Shown: piece after piece, positions 28,094 to 36,965 of the stretch
How positions within the stretch are numbered: the stretch's first letter is position 1
Layout: each line of letters begins with the position of its first letter
Notes under the pieces: generated by a model
Databases searched by the model: none
Seen by the model: only the letters and a program-made list of their open reading frames with translations
Told to the model about the DNA's origin: nothing
Program-made: the position numbers and the translations under genes
DNA from: Rhizomicrobium sp.
Lineage (GTDB): Bacteria; Pseudomonadota; Alphaproteobacteria; Micropepsales; Micropepsaceae
Assembly: GCA_031291635.1 (NCBI GenBank)
Contig: JARLIR010000253.1
Coordinates: 1-38,830 of the forward strand
Reading direction: 5' to 3'
DNA: 38,830 nucleotides

Positions 28094-29638
28094 CTAGAAT
28101 TCATCCCAGTCCGAAGCCGGCATCTTGTGGGCCAGCGAACCAGAGGCCGCGCGGCGCGGACGCAAAGCCGGAGCAGGCGATTTTGTCCTTGCCGGGGCGG
28201 AACGTGCTCCAAGCGACGTGCGGCCGCTGCCGACCTCAAAATTCTGCACGAGCGCGGCAAGACCCTTGGCTTCGGCGGCCAGCGCGTGCGAGGCAGCGGT
28301 GCTCTCTTCGACCATTGCGGCATTTTGCTGCGTCATCTGGTCCATCTGATTGATGGCCATGTTGACCTCTTCGATGCCGGTCGATTGCTGCCTGGTGGCC
28401 TGCGCAATTTCGGCGACCAGTTCACTGATTTCCACAATCTCAGCGACGATCTCTTTCAGCGCTTCGCCGGACTGACCGACAAATTTGACGCCCGAGCCGA
28501 CATGGGCGCTGGAAGCGTTGATCAGCGACTTGATCTCTTTGGCGGCCTGACTGGAACGCTGCGCCAGGGCGCGCACTTCGCTCGCCACCACCGCAAAGCC
28601 TTTGCCAGCATCACCCGCCCGCGCCGCCTCAACGCCCGCATTGAGGGCGAGGAGATTGGTCTGGAAGGCGATCTCGTCGATGACCCCGATGATGTCGGTG
28701 ATCTGTTTTGATGACTGCTCGATTTCGCCCATGGCCGAAATCGTGGCGCCGACGACCTCGCCGCTGGCCTGAGCCGCTGTCCGGGTCTTCGCGACGACAG
28801 CACTGGCGCGGCTGGCGTTCTGGGCCGTGGCCTTCAAGGTCACGGTAATTTCTTCAAAGGCCGCGGCTGTTTCTTCCAGGCTGGCTGCCTGACTTTCGGT
28901 GCGATGCGAAAGATCGTCCGAAGCCCGCTCGATTTGCAGGGCGCCTGTCGAAATGGTGTCGATGCTGGCTACCACCGCCGAGAGGGTTTGCTGCAACTTG
29001 GGCGCTGCCTCGTTGAAATCGTCCTTGAGCTTGCTCAGCGAACCCGTGAGTTCGGTCGTTATGCGATGGGTGAGATCGCCTTGCGCCAGCGCGTTGAGGC
29101 CAACACCAATGCTGGCGACGATCAACGCTTCCTGCTGCAATTTCTCCGCCTCGATTGCATTCTGATAGGCGTAGATGGCCAGCTCCATATCGAGCAAGAC
29201 CGCCTTGTTGAGCGCGGACAGCGTGAACCACAGACCGATGGGATTCCAGAAGCCGGTGATGATCGCCAAGCGCACGAGGCGATTGAGCACGAATTGGTAG
29301 CCCGCGATGTACCAGCGTGGTTCGAGGTCGATCTTCTTGTGTGCCAGACCGACGCGATAGACACCTTGGACATAGGATTGATCGAAGCGGCCGGAGAACA
29401 AGCGCTCCCAATGAGACGACTGCGCGCTTTTCAGTCGCGCTTTGTTGGCGCCGGTCAGCCTGGCCAGATGCGGCTCGGATTCCACGTGACGATAGAAATC
29501 GTCGAGAATGCCCGGCAGCGCAAGCTTGGCGATATGCCAGAAGCCGCGCAAACTCCGCCCCGTTGCATTGGTAATACCGGCGTAGCGCAGGCGGCGCTCG
29601 ATATCAAAATCGGGAAGACTTCCGGCCACGTCGTGCAT
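28094..29638 (-). CDS. Methyl-accepting chemotaxis protein with N-terminal globin-coupled sensor domain (HemAT-like), soluble
   Basis: Globin-coupled sensor-like LARLTGANKARLKSAQSSHWERLFSGRFDQSYVQGVYRVGLAHKKIDLEPRWYIAGYQFV; MCP signalling hairpin EIAFQTNLLALNAGVEAARAGDAGKGFAVVASEVRALAQRSSQAAKEI; no evident TM pair. ATG at 29638 preceded by AAGGGG. Confidence 0.88.
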   Translation of the reverse strand: MHDVAGSLPDFDIERRLRYAGITNATGRSLRGFWHIAKLALPGILDDFYRHVESEPHLARLTGANKARLKSAQSSHWERLFSGRFDQSYVQGVYRVGLAHKKIDLEPRWYIAGYQFVLNRLVRLAIITGFWNPIGLWFTLSALNKAVLLDMELAIYAYQNAIEAEKLQQEALIVASIGVGLNALAQGDLTHRITTELTGSLSKLKDDFNEAAPKLQQTLSAVVASIDTISTGALQIERASDDLSHRTESQAASLEETAAAFEEITVTLKATAQNASRASAVVAKTRTAAQASGEVVGATISAMGEIEQSSKQITDIIGVIDEIAFQTNLLALNAGVEAARAGDAGKGFAVVASEVRALAQRSSQAAKEIKSLINASSAHVGSGVKFVGQSGEALKEIVAEIVEISELVAEIAQATRQQSTGIEEVNMAINQMDQMTQQNAAMVEESTAASHALAAEAKGLAALVQNFEVGSGRTSLGARSAPARTKSPAPALRPRRAASGSLAHKMPASDWDEF

Positions 29639-29735
29639 TGCTGCCCCTTGTTTTTTCGCCGAGTGATCGGCCGCAATCTGAATACGCATGCTTCGCGGGT
29701 CCCCACCGCGCGAGAACCAAAGTGCGTCAAATCTG

Positions 29736-29754
29736 ATTTACAATCGGTGTAAAT
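29736..29754. promoter_or_regulatory. Candidate operator: perfect 7-bp-arm dyad upstream of the MCP gene
   Basis: ATTTACA-ATCGG-TGTAAAT. Confidence 0.4.
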
Positions 29755-30055
29755 GGCTGCGACCGGATGGGAAAAATTTGATTTAAATTGAGTGACTTAG
29801 AACAACTCAAAGATGTGCGTAGGCCGCCATTGCGCCCTTATATCGCGGCGAAACCTCGACAATCAGCGCAACCTGTCTGAGCGCGCGAAAATTCACGCTG
29901 CGCTTTTGCCTGCGACATTGCCGACAATACTTATGCGTCAAACGCGACATTCGTTTTTATGTAAAACGCTACTTAACCCTCTTCTTCCTAGCTTGGCTGC
30001 GCGCCCCACGAGCAGCGGCTCCTTTGCCGTTGCAGGTTCGAAGCAAGGAATAGCT

Positions 30056-31741
30056 ATGAAAGCCATCACCACGATCTTTGCCGCTGTTTTGCTGGCAGGC
30101 ACGTCCAGCGCCGCTTTGGCTGCTACGCCCGACGCCCGCATTCAGTCGCTTGAAGACCAGATTCAGTCGCTCGCCAAACAGCTTCAGGATCTGAAGGCAG
30201 ATGCCGCCCAGCAGCAGCAAGCTGTCCAAGCCCAGCAGGAGGCGCTTAAGAAGAGCCAAGCCGACGCGGTGGCGCAGCAAGCGGAATACAAAAAACAGCA
30301 AACCACAACGGCCAAAGCCTCTGTCACCAATGGGCGTTTGGCCGTGGCTTCGGCTGACGGCAATTTCACCGCCGCCGTGCGCGGCCTGCTTCAGGTCGAT
30401 AGCGGCTATTACATGCAGCAAGGCAGCGCCACGAGCCTGCCGACAGCTTATGGCCCCGATCTGTCCAGCGGCACCAATCTGCGCCGTGTCTTTCTCGGCC
30501 TGCAAGGCAAGGTGTTCGGCGATTGGAACTACTATTTCCTCTATGATTTCGGCGGCTCCTCGGTCGAAACCCCCGGCCACATTCTTTATGCCTATCTGCA
30601 GTATGACGGGCTGGCGCCGTGGTCGTTCCGCGTCGGCGCCTATCCCGCACCGATCAATCTCGAAGATTCGACGGCCTCCGCCGATCTGATGTTCTTCGAG
30701 CGCAATTCTTCATCGAACCTGCAGCGCAATATCGCAGGTGCCGAAGGGCGCGACGGCATCAGCGTTCTTTATACCGGCGAGCGCATCTATGGAGCGCTGT
30801 CGCTGACCGGTAACAAAATTGCAGATGGCGCCAAAGCCTATGGCGCGATGGGCGGCACCGCCGTGCCCAATTACGACGAACAATCTGCTGTCTCAGGTCG
30901 CCTGGCGTATTTGCCGGTAGCGACGGATGACGCGCATTGGATCGTGGGTGTAAACGGGCTGGACGTCTTCAGCCTGCCCAATCTGGTGCCCAATGGCGCC
31001 GCCTCTCTGGCGACGGTTCCGGGCGCCACCGCGAAGGGCACGTACAGCTTTGCCGATCTGCCGGAATTTTCTGTGGACTCCAACGGCATCTCGCTGGTCA
31101 GCACCGGGGCGCTCGCTGCCAGCCATGTGACGAGCTGGGGTGTTGAGACGGCCGCCAATTACCAGAACTTTTATGGTCAGGCCGGCTATACCGGCTACGC
31201 TGTCCATCGCACGCCGATCGCCTACAATATCTATTCCGCGGTGGGCACGTTTGCGCCAGCGCCGGTGCAACCCTCGAACAACAGCTTCAGCGGCTGGTAC
31301 GTGCAAGGCAGCTGGATCATCACGGGTGAAAACCGCATCTACAACCCGGCCACAGCCTCGTTCACGGGGCCGAAGGTCAGCAAGCCCCTGTCGTTGAAGG
31401 ATGGCACTTGGGGCGCGCTCGAGTTTGCGGCACGCTTCAGCGATCTCAATCTGAATAGCCACAAGGATGACGCCAGCAATGTCGTCACTGCTTGGACGGC
31501 GGCGTCGCGCACCTACACTTATTATAACACGGTGCGGGGCGGTGATCAGAAGATCGTGACCCTGGCCGTCAACTGGTATCCCAACGCAGCGGTGCGCATT
31601 TCGGCGGACTATCAGTATATCGATGTCTCGCGCTTGCAGACGCCTGCTACCGTCACCACTGCCGCCACTCCGGTCCTGGCGACGCTCAATGGCGGGCAGA
31701 AGCTGAGCACCGTGGCGATGCGGTTCCAGCTGTCGCTGTAG
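30056..31741 (+). CDS. Outer-membrane porin (phosphate-selective porin O/P-like), copy 2
   Basis: Signal peptide MKAITTIFAAVLLAGTSSAALA, coiled coil (RIQSLEDQIQSLAKQLQDLKADAAQQQQ...), and extended similarity to 9913-11562 (AYGPDLSSG[ST]N[FL]RRV[YF]LGLQGK[LV]FGDW, PSNN[TS][16 protein letters not shown][ST]PATVT). Confidence 0.86.
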   Translation: MKAITTIFAAVLLAGTSSAALAATPDARIQSLEDQIQSLAKQLQDLKADAAQQQQAVQAQQEALKKSQADAVAQQAEYKKQQTTTAKASVTNGRLAVASADGNFTAAVRGLLQVDSGYYMQQGSATSLPTAYGPDLSSGTNLRRVFLGLQGKVFGDWNYYFLYDFGGSSVETPGHILYAYLQYDGLAPWSFRVGAYPAPINLEDSTASADLMFFERNSSSNLQRNIAGAEGRDGISVLYTGERIYGALSLTGNKIADGAKAYGAMGGTAVPNYDEQSAVSGRLAYLPVATDDAHWIVGVNGLDVFSLPNLVPNGAASLATVPGATAKGTYSFADLPEFSVDSNGISLVSTGALAASHVTSWGVETAANYQNFYGQAGYTGYAVHRTPIAYNIYSAVGTFAPAPVQPSNNSFSGWYVQGSWIITGENRIYNPATASFTGPKVSKPLSLKDGTWGALEFAARFSDLNLNSHKDDASNVVTAWTAASRTYTYYNTVRGGDQKIVTLAVNWYPNAAVRISADYQYIDVSRLQTPATVTTAATPVLATLNGGQKLSTVAMRFQLSL

Positions 31742-31764
31742 AAACGCGTTGTCGAGATCAGCCT

Positions 31765-31969
31765 AGGTTGTCATCCCCGGCCGACCATCCACCGCGCTTA
31801 GCGCGGTGGATGCGAGGGGAAGGGGATCCAGGTGGTCACCGCAAGACAGTAATCTAGGCCCAGCATGAATTGCGCACGACATTGTACAGAGTGCGTGCGT
31901 TGCTACCTGGATCCCCTTCCCTTCGCATCCGCGCTTTCGCGCGCCTGCTCAGCCGGGGATGACAATCTG
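31765..31969. repeat. About 205-bp inverted-repeat element with nested hairpins between convergent genes; MITE-like or palindromic element / bidirectional terminator
   Basis: Termini AGGTTGTCATCCCCGGC and GCCGGGGATGACAATCT; arms GATGCGAGGGGAAGGGGATCCAGGT (31809-31833) and ACCTGGATCCCCTTCCCTTCGCATC (31905-31929) complementary at 24 of 25; internal perfect 12-bp stem CATCCACCGCGC-TTA-GCGCGGTGGATG (31786-31812). Confidence 0.8.
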
Positions 31970-31971
31970 GC

Positions 31972-32778
31972 TTAAACGCCCAACTCCGTCAGAAATCGCT
32001 CGACCAAAGGGCGGTAACCGCTGCCGAAGAGGCGCAAATGCACCAGAGCTGGCCACAGGCGATAAATCGCTAAGCGTTCCTCGTGGCCGGGCTCTAATGC
32101 TCCGTAGGCAGAGAAAAAGGCCGCACCGGGATGGTCGAACATCTCGAGCATGGCGATATCGACCTCGCTATGGCCATAATAGCAGGCTGGATCGATCAGG
32201 CCGCTGACTTCCTCGCCGCGCACCAGGACATTGCCACCCCACAAATCGCCATGCAGCAAAGCGGGCACGGGCCTTTGCGGCAGACGGCTATAAAGATCAC
32301 TGCACAAATGCTCCAAACGCCGCGCCAAACTGGTGCCGACGCTGCGCAAATGGCAGAGAAGACGATGCTCGGCCCAAAACAAAGGCCAATCCTCTGACCA
32401 GCGATTGGCGATAGCGACGGGGCCGAAGGCGTAATCCTCTTCCCAGCCATAGCGCGTGCCGTGGCTCGCATGGAGTTTGCGCAAGACGGCGCCCAGATCG
32501 GGCCAGACGGTGCCGACACCACCTTCCGAGGGCAGTTCGGCGAGAACCAGCGCCTCGCGGTTCACGGCATAGACTTCCGGAGCCGGAACACCGGCGTCGT
32601 GCAGCGCCTTCAACATGCGGGCTTCGGCGAGCGGCGCCGGGCCGGTCTTGACGATGGCCTCGCGGCCATCTTCCAGCACGATCCGCACCAAGGCCGAAAG
32701 CGAGCCGCCGCCAAGCGGCTGGACATGACGCAGCGCTCCTCCCATGAGCGCGGCGCCTTGTTCGGCCAAAGCGTTCAC
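31972..32778 (-). CDS. Fructosamine/ketosamine 3-kinase family protein
   Basis: HVQPLGGGSLSALVRIVLEDGREAIVKTGPA...LHASHGTRYGWEEDYAFGPVAIANRW...PALLHGDLWGGNVLV...LIDPACYYGHSEVDIAMLEMF. Confidence 0.9.
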   Translation of the reverse strand: MNALAEQGAALMGGALRHVQPLGGGSLSALVRIVLEDGREAIVKTGPAPLAEARMLKALHDAGVPAPEVYAVNREALVLAELPSEGGVGTVWPDLGAVLRKLHASHGTRYGWEEDYAFGPVAIANRWSEDWPLFWAEHRLLCHLRSVGTSLARRLEHLCSDLYSRLPQRPVPALLHGDLWGGNVLVRGEEVSGLIDPACYYGHSEVDIAMLEMFDHPGAAFFSAYGALEPGHEERLAIYRLWPALVHLRLFGSGYRPLVERFLTELGV

Positions 32779-33245
32779 GGCGTCTCCACCAATTCTAGCG
32801 CCAGCGCCTTGGCTCCCGCGGTGACATCTGACCAGGTCACTTCAAAGCCGGACTGCGAGCCATACCAGGGATCAGCGACGGCTTGGCCCTCGCGACCTTT
32901 GACGTGATCGAGCAGAAGGCTGATCTCCGCCGTGGCATCTTCGGGGCGCAGGTCGCGCAAGGCCGCGAGATTTTCGTGGTCCAACGCGATGACATGAGTA
33001 AAGCGATAGAAATCCTCTTCGCACACTTGGCGCGCCCGATAGGCGGAGATGTCGACCCCGTGACGCCGCGCGACAGCTTGCGCCCGACGATCCGGCGGCT
33101 CGCCCGCATGCCAGCCGCCAACGCCCGCCGAATCCACTTGAACCGTCAGGCCCAAGGCAGCGGCTTCCGTGCGAAAGGCCGCTTCGGCCAAGGGCGAACG
33201 GCAGATATTGCCAAGACAAACGAACAAAACAGCCGGATTCTTCAT
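32775..33245 (-). CDS. Low-molecular-weight protein-tyrosine-phosphatase family protein
   Basis: VLFVCLGNICRSPLAEAAF (CX5R P-loop), DPWYGSQSGFE (catalytic Asp loop); 4-nt overlap with the kinase gene. Confidence 0.93.
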   Translation of the reverse strand: MKNPAVLFVCLGNICRSPLAEAAFRTEAAALGLTVQVDSAGVGGWHAGEPPDRRAQAVARRHGVDISAYRARQVCEEDFYRFTHVIALDHENLAALRDLRPEDATAEISLLLDHVKGREGQAVADPWYGSQSGFEVTWSDVTAGAKALALELVETP

Positions 33246-33269
33246 CGCTGCGCCCAAAATAGCGGACCG

Positions 33270-36200
33270 TCAATACTCGAACTGATAGGACAAGCCAATG
33301 CTGTCGCCATTGTCCGTCAAGGGTGTCGAGGTGGTGGTGGTAACGGCACGCGGACCGGTGATGACCTGCGCCTGGGCCTTCAAATGCTTGGTAATATCGA
33401 CTTGGACCAGGGCGCGCGTGCCGCCGGAAAGGTCCTGACGGGCGCCAACATAGACATTGCGGAAGACATATTTACCCGCCTCGATGGTGGTGGAACCCGC
33501 GCCACCACTGGCATCCTGCGTGCTGCCCACCGCGAGGCGATCGAGACCCAAGCTGCTGCGCATGATGCCGACCGGATCAAAGCCCGGGCCGCCGCTGAGC
33601 GAGGCCGCCGCTTGGGCGACGCTGGCGAGCTGCAAGGCCGAGAGGGTCTTGGCGCTCTGCTGGAACAGCAATTGGGCGAGGACCTCATCTTGCGGCAAAG
33701 GTGGTGAACTGGACAGCGCGATCCTGGGCTGCGAGGCGGTGCCGGTGATCTTCAGCGTGGCGGTGATGCCATTGGCCTGGCTTTGCGCCACCAGATCAAG
33801 GGTGGGGTCGAGGCGATGGCGCAGCGCCTGACCGTTGAAGCTGATCTGGCCGGATTGGAAAGTGAGGTTCGTCCCGGCGAGACTGAACGTGCCGCGCCGC
33901 ATCGTCAGCGCGCCATCGACCTGCGGGTACGCGCTGCTGCCGCCAATCTTCAAATCGCCTTCGAATTCTGCTTCCAGGCCGCGACCCCGCACGAAGATCT
34001 GGCCCTCGGAAGCGAGCGTGAGATCCAGAGCGACAAGCGCCGAAGATGGCGGTGGCGGCGGTGGTGCGACGTTGCGCGAACGCGAGATGTTGAGGGTGGC
34101 GATCTCGCGAGGAAATTTCTCCGGGATATTGATGGTGCCGCGCTGCGCCGCGATGCGGCCGCTGAGGAGTAAGCGCTCTGACAAGTGACCCGTCAGCTTC
34201 AAATCGGCATCGACATTGGCCGTGATCAGATCGCTGGTGACGGCCCTGGCATTGCGGGCGGTGAAGCTCATATCCACCGGCATGCCTGCCCCCGCGAGAT
34301 CGATGCTGCCACTGCCGCTGATGCTGCCCGGCCCGGCTTTGCCGGTGAATTTGGTGAAGCGCAGGGCGCTACCTTGGGCCTCGGCTTGCGCCGAAACTTC
34401 GGTGAGGTTGATGCCACGCGGATAATCTTGAACTTGCGCGCCCCGCAATGTCACCCCGCCCGTAACATTGGGCTTGGCCAGTGTGCCGGTGGCGGTGAGA
34501 TCAACGGTGAGGGTGCCGCGGATGACCTGCCCCGCCGCGGCCAGTTCCGAGGTGAGCACGGCCAGATCAGCTTTGCCCACCGCATGCAGAGTCATGGCAT
34601 GTGGCGCGGGCGGGATGTTGCCGGTCAGGGTTAGATCCGCCGCTTTGCCATCGATGAAATGGGCCGCGAAACTGAGGCCATTGGCGAAATCGATGGTGGC
34701 GGGCGCAGCGAGGGTGATGATCTGATCGCGCCATAAGCCCTGCAGATGGGTGACCGTTAGATGTTTGGCAGAGGTGTCGGCCGAAGCATCCGCGTCCACA
34801 CTGAAGTGATGACCATCGGTCAAGGTGAGCGCGGTGGTGAGATTGGCGCTGAGCGCATTCGGCGGACCGTTGAGACGCAAAGCGGCTGAACCCGATACCG
34901 CGCTGGTCGTCAGCTGCGGGATGTTCAGCGTCAAGGCCAGCACCGGACTGCCGAGGGGATCGTGGATCGTGCCGCCGAGTTCAACATGGCCCAACGTGGC
35001 CGTGCCCGAAACGATGGCGTTGCCAACGAGATGAACCGTGGCGAGGCCGGGCTGCAGCTCCGTATCTGCGGCGATGGTGCCGCTGAGGGGCACGCCAGCC
35101 AAGGCGGCGATATCGGCAAGGTTCGCGACCGCCAGTTGCAAGCTGCCGCGCAGCGCAGTACCGGCAAGCGTCACCGCTCCGCCCAGACGCGCACTGCGCC
35201 ACGAGCCTTCCGCTATCGACAGTTTCCAAGCATCAGCACCCGCTGGCGCGATGTCGCTGTTGAGCTTGACAGGGGCGCCATCGAAACTACCTGCGAGCCG
35301 CAACGTGGCGGCCTTCAGCTTGGGCAGACCGCTTGCTTCGGCAGCGATGGTGATGGTTTGACGCGCCATGCCTTTGGTAGCGGCGGCGGCCGTGCCGTTG
35401 AGCGTCAGTTTGGCATTGTCGACGGGCCCTTGCAGGCTACCGCGTAAGGAAAAACTGCCCGCGATTGTGGCGCTGAGACGCGAGAGATCAGTGATGCCGA
35501 CATCACCGGTGAAGTCGCGACGGCCATTGCGCTGCGAACCCGAAATCTCAGCGCGGATGGCAGCGCCCTTAAGGTTGGTGCGCAGGGCAAGCGCGCCCTC
35601 GGCGCCCAGATGCGCAGTGGCCTCCAGCACGGTCTTGCCCAACAGCTTGGCGATGGCGCTGGTGCCCGTGACCGAGACCGTGCCCTTGGCGGTGAGATCG
35701 AGACCCGTAGCATTGCGGGCGAAGTCCAGCGTGGCGCTGGCATTGCCCGGTGTCTTGCTGCCGGTAAGTGGCGAGAAGCGATCCAGAGCCGGTACGGCGG
35801 CGGTGATCCGTCCACTGATGACACCCCGCGTCGCGCTGGTGCCCGTAAGATGCAGCAGCGGATGATCGAGGGCAAAGGTGACAGTGCGGGGCGGCGTGTT
35901 CAAAGCCATCTTGGCGCTGACGGCAAGCGGTGCGGTAGCGAAGAGACCGGCCTTCTCGCCCGGCAAGGTCAAACCCTCAACCGAGAGGCGCAGATTGACC
36001 TGCCCCCCTGCACCTTCCAGCGTGCCACTCAGCGCCGCCATGCGCACGCCATTGGCCGCGAGATCGCCGATGCGCAAGGTGGCCGCAATGTTGGGGGCCG
36101 AAAACGAGCCTTGGACACGGCCTTGCGCTGCGATCGACGACCAAGAGAGGTCTTTGCTCGGATGCATTTCTTGGGCGCGCGCGGAAAACGCGATGTCGGC

Positions 36201-36965
36201 CTGTTCTGCCGCGATGTCCATCGTGCCGTTGCCGGACACATCCATGTGATTGGCTTGGAATTTGAGCTGCACACTGTTGCGCGTGCCTTCCGCGGTGGCG
36301 CGCAGCTCTAGCGCTACCGAGCCAAGATCAGGCAGGCCGATGGCACCACCCGCCAGACCCCTGCCGGTTTCCGCAATCGAAATCGTGCCCGTCAGAATAT
36401 CGTTCGCGATTGCGGCATGAATGTCGTAGCGGCCAGTAGAATCCAAGCGCTGCACGACAAGCTCGGCGGCGACATCGTGGCGTGAGGTGTAGTGCAAAGA
36501 GCCAGTGGCTGTCAGCACCGCCGCATGCCCCAGCGCGGGCGCCTTCAATTCCAGGCGGTCAATGTGCAACGCCCCGATATCGATGGTGGTTGTCGAGGTG
36601 GAAGGCGATGGGTGTGGAATCTTGCGGCGCGCCATGATCACGTTGGCAGCGCTGACACGCGTGATCGCGATGTGATCGCCGAGCGCCGAGACTGCATCCC
36701 AATCGAGGCTGACGTCTTCGATGACAAGCCAAGCACCCGCCGCATCGCGCAAGGTTACGCGGCGGGCATTGAGGTGATTGGGTAAATCGCCCGACAAACC
36801 ACTGACCGCGATACGTCCGCCCGAGAGCGGCTCGATCAAGGCCTCGACCACGCCATGACCGGCAGGGGTAAAGAGGCAAAACACCAGGAAGACAAAGAAG
36901 GCGCCAAGAATGGCGGCGACGATCACCGCCGTGCGCTGCCCCCAGGATTGCCACCACGCGCCCAT
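33270..36965 (-). CDS. tamB: Translocation/assembly module protein TamB
   Basis: 1231 aa; N-terminal TM anchor; repetitive beta-rich body; conserved C-terminal DUF490 features (RRGTFSLAGTNLTFQSGQISFNG, LPQDEVLAQLLFQQSAKTLSALQLASVAQA, ...GLSYQFEY). Confidence 0.9.
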   Translation of the reverse strand: MGAWWQSWGQRTAVIVAAILGAFFVFLVFCLFTPAGHGVVEALIEPLSGGRIAVSGLSGDLPNHLNARRVTLRDAAGAWLVIEDVSLDWDAVSALGDHIAITRVSAANVIMARRKIPHPSPSTSTTTIDIGALHIDRLELKAPALGHAAVLTATGSLHYTSRHDVAAELVVQRLDSTGRYDIHAAIANDILTGTISIAETGRGLAGGAIGLPDLGSVALELRATAEGTRNSVQLKFQANHMDVSGNGTMDIAAEQADIAFSARAQEMHPSKDLSWSSIAAQGRVQGSFSAPNIAATLRIGDLAANGVRMAALSGTLEGAGGQVNLRLSVEGLTLPGEKAGLFATAPLAVSAKMALNTPPRTVTFALDHPLLHLTGTSATRGVISGRITAAVPALDRFSPLTGSKTPGNASATLDFARNATGLDLTAKGTVSVTGTSAIAKLLGKTVLEATAHLGAEGALALRTNLKGAAIRAEISGSQRNGRRDFTGDVGITDLSRLSATIAGSFSLRGSLQGPVDNAKLTLNGTAAAATKGMARQTITIAAEASGLPKLKAATLRLAGSFDGAPVKLNSDIAPAGADAWKLSIAEGSWRSARLGGAVTLAGTALRGSLQLAVANLADIAALAGVPLSGTIAADTELQPGLATVHLVGNAIVSGTATLGHVELGGTIHDPLGSPVLALTLNIPQLTTSAVSGSAALRLNGPPNALSANLTTALTLTDGHHFSVDADASADTSAKHLTVTHLQGLWRDQIITLAAPATIDFANGLSFAAHFIDGKAADLTLTGNIPPAPHAMTLHAVGKADLAVLTSELAAAGQVIRGTLTVDLTATGTLAKPNVTGGVTLRGAQVQDYPRGINLTEVSAQAEAQGSALRFTKFTGKAGPGSISGSGSIDLAGAGMPVDMSFTARNARAVTSDLITANVDADLKLTGHLSERLLLSGRIAAQRGTINIPEKFPREIATLNISRSRNVAPPPPPPSSALVALDLTLASEGQIFVRGRGLEAEFEGDLKIGGSSAYPQVDGALTMRRGTFSLAGTNLTFQSGQISFNGQALRHRLDPTLDLVAQSQANGITATLKITGTASQPRIALSSSPPLPQDEVLAQLLFQQSAKTLSALQLASVAQAAASLSGGPGFDPVGIMRSSLGLDRLAVGSTQDASGGAGSTTIEAGKYVFRNVYVGARQDLSGGTRALVQVDITKHLKAQAQVITGPRAVTTTTSTPLTDNGDSIGLSYQFEY

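Noticed and set aside
29774-29791. Possible FNR/FixK site (TTGATTTAAATTGA) upstream of the MCP and porin 2
   Set aside because: Only the left half matches TTGAT-N4-ATCAA; two mismatches in the right half make it too weak to call.
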